64,000 bases of DNA from JAAZCI01 sp046462535 (GTDB lineage: Bacteria; Pseudomonadota; Gammaproteobacteria; Cardiobacteriales; Wohlfahrtiimonadaceae), in contig JBKGVF010000021.1 of the NCBI GenBank assembly GCA_046462535.1, forward strand, positions 1 to 64,000. The letters run 5' to 3'. Below are positions 59,505 through 64,000 of the stretch, piece by piece. The translations under genes were made by a program, and so were the position numbers. Under the pieces are notes generated by a model. The model was not told the origin of the DNA. It searched no databases and saw only the letters and a program-made list of their open reading frames with translations. Every line of letters begins with the position of its first letter. The first letter of the stretch is position 1.

Positions 59505-60791
59505 ATGTCAGTGATTCAATCACTCGTTGCAAGGGAAGTTCTCGATTCTCGAGGCAATCCAACAGTTTGGGTTAAGGCGGAGTTAGCTTCAGGGGCTACT
59601 GGTACAGCATCGGTGCCAAGCGGCGCATCAACAGGAGCAAAAGAGGCGGTTGAGCTGCGTGATGGCGAGAAGAATCGCTATGGTGGCAAAGGGGTCTTAA
59701 AGGCGTGTGCCAATGTCAATGGACCAATTCTTGAAGCGCTCAAAGGGATGGATGCTACTGATCAGGCTGCTATCGATCAGAAGTTGATTGAGCTTGATGG
59801 CACTGATAATAAGGAGAATTTAGGGGCGAATGCGCTCTTAGGGGTATCACTTGCAATTGCCCATGCAGTGGCAAATGAGAAAGGGATTCCTCTCTACCGT
59901 TATATTAATGATCAGCCAAAGTATCAGATGCCTGTGCCGATGATGAATATCTTAAATGGTGGTGCCCATGCGGATAACTCAGTAGATATTCAGGAGTTTA
60001 TGATTCTTCCTGTTGGAGCCCCAACCTTTGCTGAAGCGGTTCGTTATGGCGCAGAGATCTTCCATGAGCTCCGTAATGTGCTTACAGAAAAAGGATTAGC
60101 GACAGGGGTGGGTGATGAGGGTGGATTTGCTCCTAATCTCGGCTCTAATGAAGAGGCGTTAGAGGTTATTATGACCGCAATTAAAAATGCCGGTTATGAG
60201 GCGGGTAAAGATGTCTATCTAGGATTAGATATTGCTGCATCTGAATTCTATAAAGAGGGGGCATATCATCTTGAGTCGGAGGGGAAAGAGTTTACCTCGG
60301 CTGAGTTTGCAGCCTTTTTAGAGGATTGGGTGGATCGTTATCCCATTATCTCTATCGAGGATGGTATGGATGAAGATGATTGGGAGGGGTGGGCAGAGCT
60401 CACTAAACGGATTGGTGATCGGGTGCAGATTGTTGGTGATGACCTTTTTGTAACCAATACCACTCTCTTAAAAGAGGGGATTGAGAAGGGGATTGCCAAC
60501 TCGATCTTAATCAAGCCTAATCAGATCGGAACATTAACGGAGACCATTGCTGCCATCAATATGGCAGAAGAGGGGGGGTATACCTCTGTAGTCTCTCACC
60601 GATCAGGGGAGACTGCCGATGTAACAATCGCTGATCTTGCTGCGGCAACCTTTAGCACACAAATTAAGACCGGATCACTTTGTCGCTCTGATCGTGTTGC
60701 AAAGTATAATCGCTTAATCTGTATTGAAGCAGAGTTAGGAGATGCCGCTAAGTACGCTGGAAAAGAGGCTTTTAAAGCGGTGAAGTTTTAA
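59505..60791 (+). CDS. eno: Enolase
   Basis: Glycolytic phosphopyruvate hydratase and RNA degradosome component, 428 residues. Signatures: REVLDSRGNPTVWVKAEL, SVPSGASTGAKEAVELRDG, MPVPMMNILNGGAHADNSVDIQEFM, GDEGGFAPNLGSNEEAL, SIEDGMDEDDWEGW, GDDLFVTN, ILIKPNQIGTLTET, and SHRSGETADVTIADLA. AAGGAG lies 8 bases before the ATG at 59505; a longer frame upstream overlaps the gltA terminator and is not used. Confidence 0.97.
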   Translation: MSVIQSLVAREVLDSRGNPTVWVKAELASGATGTASVPSGASTGAKEAVELRDGEKNRYGGKGVLKACANVNGPILEALKGMDATDQAAIDQKLIELDGTDNKENLGANALLGVSLAIAHAVANEKGIPLYRYINDQPKYQMPVPMMNILNGGAHADNSVDIQEFMILPVGAPTFAEAVRYGAEIFHELRNVLTEKGLATGVGDEGGFAPNLGSNEEALEVIMTAIKNAGYEAGKDVYLGLDIAASEFYKEGAYHLESEGKEFTSAEFAAFLEDWVDRYPIISIEDGMDEDDWEGWAELTKRIGDRVQIVGDDLFVTNTTLLKEGIEKGIANSILIKPNQIGTLTETIAAINMAEEGGYTSVVSHRSGETADVTIADLAAATFSTQIKTGSLCRSDRVAKYNRLICIEAELGDAAKYAGKEAFKAVKF

Positions 60792-60876
60792 TTAGCTTTA
60801 AGGGAACGATTGATATTATCACTTTCGATAAACAATCGCATAACCCCTTTAAATAGCGGTTAGAAGGAAAATAAAT

Positions 60877-60905
60877 TTGAAGTAGGACTAATATGGTACT
60901 ATATT
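60877..60905 (+). promoter_or_regulatory. Promoter of the suf operon
   Basis: TTGAAG (60877-60882), 17-base spacer, TATATT (60900-60905). A long palindrome fills the spacer and -10, so the promoter should be controlled by repression. Confidence 0.65.
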
Positions 60906-60913
60906 AGTCCTAC
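60882..60913 (+). promoter_or_regulatory. Operator palindrome over the suf promoter
   Basis: A perfect inverted repeat with 13-bp arms, GTAGGACTAATAT and ATATTAGTCCTAC, separated by GGTACT. It covers the region from the -35 end past the -10 hexamer, immediately upstream of the Rrf2-family gene. The GACTA/TAGTC cores recall IscR type 1 sites, but the arms are spaced more widely (16 bases between GACT and AGTC rather than 5). Confidence 0.75.
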
Positions 60914-60937
60914 ATTCATTTTAAGAGAAGAGAAACC

Positions 60938-61384
60938 TTGAGAATTACACGAGAAACCGATTACGCCATTGTTGCAGCAACTTATCTGGCAGAAGCCGAT
61001 AAGCCTGTCAGCGCCGCCCAAATAGCGGAAGACTCAGGGCTGAATGGCTCATTAGTAAGTAAGGTTCTTAAGTTATTAGTAAGAGCAGATCTTCTAATAT
61101 CAAAGCGAGGAGTCTATGGGGGCTATCAACTTAAAAAGAATCCGGAGTTAATTTCGCTTTTAGATATTATCGTTGCCATTGAGGGGCCGATGGCGATTAA
61201 TGCCTGTGTTGATCATGATAACCCTTGCGACCGCAAGGATGATTGTGATTTAGCACCTCATTGGAGAATTATCAACCAGAAGTTGTATAGCAGCTTCTCG
61301 AGCATCACGCTATTAGAGCTACTAGGGCAGCCAAAGCACTTAAAACGGAAGTTAGCAATACAACCGACGGTAGTTAATCAATAA
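60938..61384 (+). CDS. Rrf2-family regulator of the SUF system (SufR-like)
   Basis: 148-residue winged-helix repressor, probably binding an Fe-S cluster. The HTH lies within residues 24-50 (VSAAQIAEDSGLNGSLVSKVLKLL), followed by KRGVYGGYQLKK. The cluster-binding segment has Cys90, Cys97 and Cys103 (C-x6-C-x5-C) with His108 nearby, close to the IscR pattern. It begins with TTG preceded by AGAGAAGAG. As first gene before sufBCD behind a perfect palindrome, it likely senses Fe-S demand and autoregulates. Confidence 0.9.
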   Translation: MRITRETDYAIVAATYLAEADKPVSAAQIAEDSGLNGSLVSKVLKLLVRADLLISKRGVYGGYQLKKNPELISLLDIIVAIEGPMAINACVDHDNPCDRKDDCDLAPHWRIINQKLYSSFSSITLLELLGQPKHLKRKLAIQPTVVNQ

Positions 61385-61411
61385 CAATAGTTAAATTAAG
61401 TATGGGTAATT

Positions 61412-62860
61412 ATGAAAACAGAAAGAGAGTTTTTAGAAGAAGTCGCTAGTGAAGAGTATGCATACGGCTTTACAACAGATATTGAGCAAGAGACCCTCCC
61501 GCCAGGATTAGATGAGGATGTCATTCGTCATATCTCAAAGATGAAAGATGAGCCAGAGTGGCTTCTTGAATATCGTCTAACGGCATATCGTGCATGGCTA
61601 GAGATGGAGGCACCTGAGTGGGCGCATCTGAAGATAGATCCAATCGATTTTCAGGCGATCTCCTACTATTCAGCACCTAAATCGATGGCTGATGGTCCAA
61701 AGAGCTTAGATGAGGTGGATCCTGAATTACTACGTACTTATGAGCGCTTAGGAATTCCACTTGAAGAGCAGAAGGTATTAGCTGGTGTTGCCGTTGATGC
61801 AGTCTTTGACTCTGTTTCTGTTGCTACGACATATAAAGAGCGATTATTAGAGCAGGGTATTATCTTCTGCTCCTTTAGTGAGGCGGTCCAGAAGTATCCG
61901 GAGCTTGTTCGGGAGCATCTTGGCACCGTGGTCTCATATAAGGATAACTACTTTGCAGCCCTCAATGCGGCCGTTTTTACTGATGGCTCGTTTGTTTACA
62001 TTCCAAAAGGGACACGTTGCCCAATGGAGCTCTCCACCTACTTTAGAATTAACGCCTCTAATACAGGTCAGTTTGAGCGCACCCTAATTGTGGCTGATGA
62101 TAATAGTTATGTCTCCTATCTTGAGGGATGTACAGCGCCGCAACAATCAGAGAATCAGCTACATGCTGCGGTGGTTGAATTGATCGCTAAAGAGGAAGCT
62201 GAGATTAAATACTCCACAGTCCAAAACTGGTATCCCGGCGATGAGAAAGGGGTGGGTGGAATCTATAACTTTGTTACTAAGCGAGGGATCTGTGAGGGGC
62301 GTCGCTCTAAGATCTCATGGGCTCAAGTTGAAACTGGCTCCTCAATCACCTGGAAGTATCCAAGCTGTATCTTAAAAGGGGATGAATCAGTGGGTGAGTT
62401 CTACTCAGTAGCCTTAGTAAAAGATGCCCAACAAGCAGATACAGGTACAAAGATGATTCATATTGGTAAAAACACCAAATCGACCATCATCTCTAAAGGG
62501 ATCTCAGCAGGGGTTGCAGAGAATTCTTATCGTGGATTAGTGCGTATGAATGCAAGCGCAACCGGATCACATAACTACTCACAGTGTGACTCACTGTTGA
62601 TGGGTGATAAGTGTGGTGCTCATACCTTCCCCTATATCGATGTGCGTAACTCAAGCTCTAAGGTAGAGCATGAAGCCTCAACCTCTAAAATTTCAGAAGA
62701 GCAGCTCTTTTATTGTCAGCAGCGGGGTCTCTCTGAGGAGGATGCGATCAGCTTGATTGTTAATGGGTACTGTAAAGAGATCTTCCAAGAGTTGCCGATG
62801 GAGTTTGCAGTCGAGGCACAAAAGTTAATCGAAATTCGTCTAGAGGGTAGCGTGGGTTAA
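61412..62860 (+). CDS. sufB: Fe-S cluster assembly scaffold SufB
   Basis: Part of the SufBC2D scaffold on which clusters are built in the cytoplasm. 482 residues. Conserved blocks: FTTDIEQETLPPGLDEDVIRHISKMKDEPEWLLEYR near the N-terminus, YIPKGTRCPMELSTYFRINA, YLEGCTAPQQSENQLHAAVVELI, YSTVQNWYPGD, GGIYNFVTKRG, and SQCDSLLMGDKCGAHTFPYIDVRNSSSKVEHEASTSKI, with the essential Cys and Glu residues. It is followed by sufC after 56 bp. Confidence 0.96.
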   Translation: MKTEREFLEEVASEEYAYGFTTDIEQETLPPGLDEDVIRHISKMKDEPEWLLEYRLTAYRAWLEMEAPEWAHLKIDPIDFQAISYYSAPKSMADGPKSLDEVDPELLRTYERLGIPLEEQKVLAGVAVDAVFDSVSVATTYKERLLEQGIIFCSFSEAVQKYPELVREHLGTVVSYKDNYFAALNAAVFTDGSFVYIPKGTRCPMELSTYFRINASNTGQFERTLIVADDNSYVSYLEGCTAPQQSENQLHAAVVELIAKEEAEIKYSTVQNWYPGDEKGVGGIYNFVTKRGICEGRRSKISWAQVETGSSITWKYPSCILKGDESVGEFYSVALVKDAQQADTGTKMIHIGKNTKSTIISKGISAGVAENSYRGLVRMNASATGSHNYSQCDSLLMGDKCGAHTFPYIDVRNSSSKVEHEASTSKISEEQLFYCQQRGLSEEDAISLIVNGYCKEIFQELPMEFAVEAQKLIEIRLEGSVG

Positions 62861-62916
62861 TCCCCTCTACTTGAGAAGCGTTATAAAGTTTATTCTGATT
62901 TATAAGAGAGAGATTT

Positions 62917-63687
62917 ATGTTAGAGATTAAAGATTTGCATGTTGAAGTAGAAGGAAAAGAGATTCTACGGGGATTGACCTTAACATTAGAGCCAGGCAAG
63001 GTTCATGCCATTATGGGACCTAACGGCTCAGGAAAGAGTACTTTAGCCAGTGTTATTGCAGGAAAAGATGAGTATGAGGTTACGAAAGGTTCCATTACCT
63101 ACAATGGTGAGGATGTTTTAGAGCTCGATCCTGATCAGCGTGCCCATTTAGGAATTTTTCTTGGTTTCCAATACCCTGTTGAACTACCGGGCGTTAATAA
63201 CCACTATTTTTTACGCACTGCCCTCAATAGTCTCCGTAAAGCGCGTGGTGAAGAGGAGATCGATGCGCTCCAGTTTTATGAGCTGCTTCAAGAGAAGATG
63301 AAGCTGGTTAAGATGGATGGCGCCTTCCTTAAGCGTTCTGTTAATGAAGGCTTTTCAGGAGGGGAGAAGAAGCGCAATGAGATTTTGCAGATGTTGGTAT
63401 TAGAGCCCACATTAGCTGTACTCGATGAGACCGACTCAGGCCTCGATATTGATGCTCTACGTGTGATTGCCGATGGTATTAATACGTTAAGAGATGAGAA
63501 GCGCAGCTTCCTATTAATTACCCACTATCAGCGCCTACTTAATTATGTACAGCCCGATGTAGTTCATGTAATGACCGATGGACAGATTGTTCGTACTGGC
63601 GGTAAAGAGCTTGCATTAGAGCTTGAGAAAGAGGGTTATGTTGCATACCGCGGCGAGAATGCGGGTGGTACACGAGCAGATCAATAG
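62917..63687 (+). CDS. sufC: Fe-S cluster assembly ATPase SufC
   Basis: ABC-type ATPase of 256 residues in the SufBC2D complex; no membrane partner. Walker A GPNGSGKST, Q-loop FLGFQYPVELPGV, signature FSGGEKKRNEIL, Walker B LAVLDETDSGLDIDAL and H-loop LITHYQRLL. These sequences are diagnostic for SufC. sufD starts nine bases after its stop. Confidence 0.97.
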   Translation: MLEIKDLHVEVEGKEILRGLTLTLEPGKVHAIMGPNGSGKSTLASVIAGKDEYEVTKGSITYNGEDVLELDPDQRAHLGIFLGFQYPVELPGVNNHYFLRTALNSLRKARGEEEIDALQFYELLQEKMKLVKMDGAFLKRSVNEGFSGGEKKRNEILQMLVLEPTLAVLDETDSGLDIDALRVIADGINTLRDEKRSFLLITHYQRLLNYVQPDVVHVMTDGQIVRTGGKELALELEKEGYVAYRGENAGGTRADQ

Positions 63688-63696
63688 GGAGAATTC

Positions 63697-64000
63697 ATGT
63701 TAACCAAGTTTAAAGAGAATCAGAGGGTTGAGCGTTGGAAAGATACCCCCTTCCGCACTATTTTAGCGGAGGATTGGGTTGCCCCCACCGTGAAGGAATC
63801 TTCAGCCCCTGTTAATGCTGTTTTACCGGAAAATGGGGTCATTATCCCTCTCTATAATGGGGTAGTTAGTGAGCGTTGGCTCGATGATAAGCAGCTACCG
63901 GATGGTCTATTGCTCCGTAGTGAGGGGGGGCTTTTAGAGCTCCATATTATTGAAGGGGCAATCATTGAGCGTCCTATCGTTATCTATCACCGTACAGAGA
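63697..64000 (+). CDS. sufD: Fe-S cluster assembly protein SufD, N-terminal part (runs off the window)
   Basis: The frame opens MLTKFKENQRVERW at 63697 with GGGAG six bases upstream and continues to the right edge, giving 101 codons. Recognisable family features are few in this N-terminal segment (LPENGVIIPLYNGVVSERWLDD and a start of the beta-helix, LELHIIEGAIIERPIVIYH), but position after sufB-sufC is decisive. Known downstream partners such as sufS lie outside. Confidence 0.88.
   Translation, partial: MLTKFKENQRVERWKDTPFRTILAEDWVAPTVKESSAPVNAVLPENGVIIPLYNGVVSERWLDDKQLPDGLLLRSEGGLLELHIIEGAIIERPIVIYHRTE

Overview
The window is chromosomal DNA from an AT-rich gammaproteobacterium. The gene orders are gammaproteobacterial: tRNA-fMet followed by rimP-nusA-infB-rbfA-truB, dusB-fis, yibN-grxC-secB, queF next to yhhQ, and a gamma-type Rrf2 regulator heading sufBCD. 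Stand-alone FNR, SdhE, TmcA, EfpL and a TyrB-type aminotransferase agree. A low-GC lineage such as Ignatzschineria or Wohlfahrtiimonas would fit, but this cannot be settled without a search. Almost everything is housekeeping. I see no prophage, insertion sequence, CRISPR array, toxin-antitoxin or defence island.

Layout. 1-8.8 kb: 5' part of clpB with a sigma-32 promoter, a flavin oxidoreductase, a lipoprotein, a purine permease with an attenuator-like leader, tyrB, truC, a rhomboid protease and a secreted lysozyme-like protein. 8.9-15.6 kb: a Fur-controlled siderophore-binding protein, pyrF-pyrE behind a pyrBI-like leader-peptide attenuator, a GT9 glycosyltransferase, queF-yhhQ under a preQ1 riboswitch, and pdxS. 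15.6-23.6 kb: a pseudopilin after aroA (a Pro101Ser-type EPSP synthase), an amino-acid-binding protein, brnQ, folK-rdgB, a cold-shock gene and icd. 23.7-29.9 kb: the translation/transcription operon. 29.9-37.3 kb: a polyamine-binding-like protein, paired SMR transporters, fnr, tyrP, tRNA-Lys, tmcA, tRNA-Thr and sdhE. 37.5-46.5 kb: prmA-dusB-fis, efpL, an envelope cluster (BOF protein, PpiA, three-domain NlpE, PpiB), lpxH, an aldo/keto reductase and yibN-grxC-secB. 46.5-50 kb: a TAXI-type TRAP transporter. 50.4-64 kb: holA, scpB, lolC-lolD, a DedA protein, rho, rpmE2, pyrD, gltA, eno and the suf operon, whose sufD runs off the end.

The most notable non-coding signal is a run of eleven perfect DnaA boxes (TTATCCACA on either strand), all intergenic, between 8.76 and 20.52 kb. 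About 0.5 would be expected by chance in the whole window on both strands. The densest group, four in 180 bp, lies beside an AT-rich tract at about 20.2-20.5 kb and is a candidate replication origin or DnaA-binding locus. Genes run mainly leftward from 13 to 31 kb and mainly rightward beyond, which fits an origin somewhere in this part of the chromosome but does not fix its position.

Several loci show readable RNA or DNA control: sigma-32 (clpB), Fur (siderophore-binding protein), FNR (fnr itself), a preQ1-I riboswitch (queF), leader-peptide attenuation (pyrFE), a terminator in the leader of the purine permease gene, a ribosomal-leader-like stem before rpmE2, and a long palindrome over the suf promoter.
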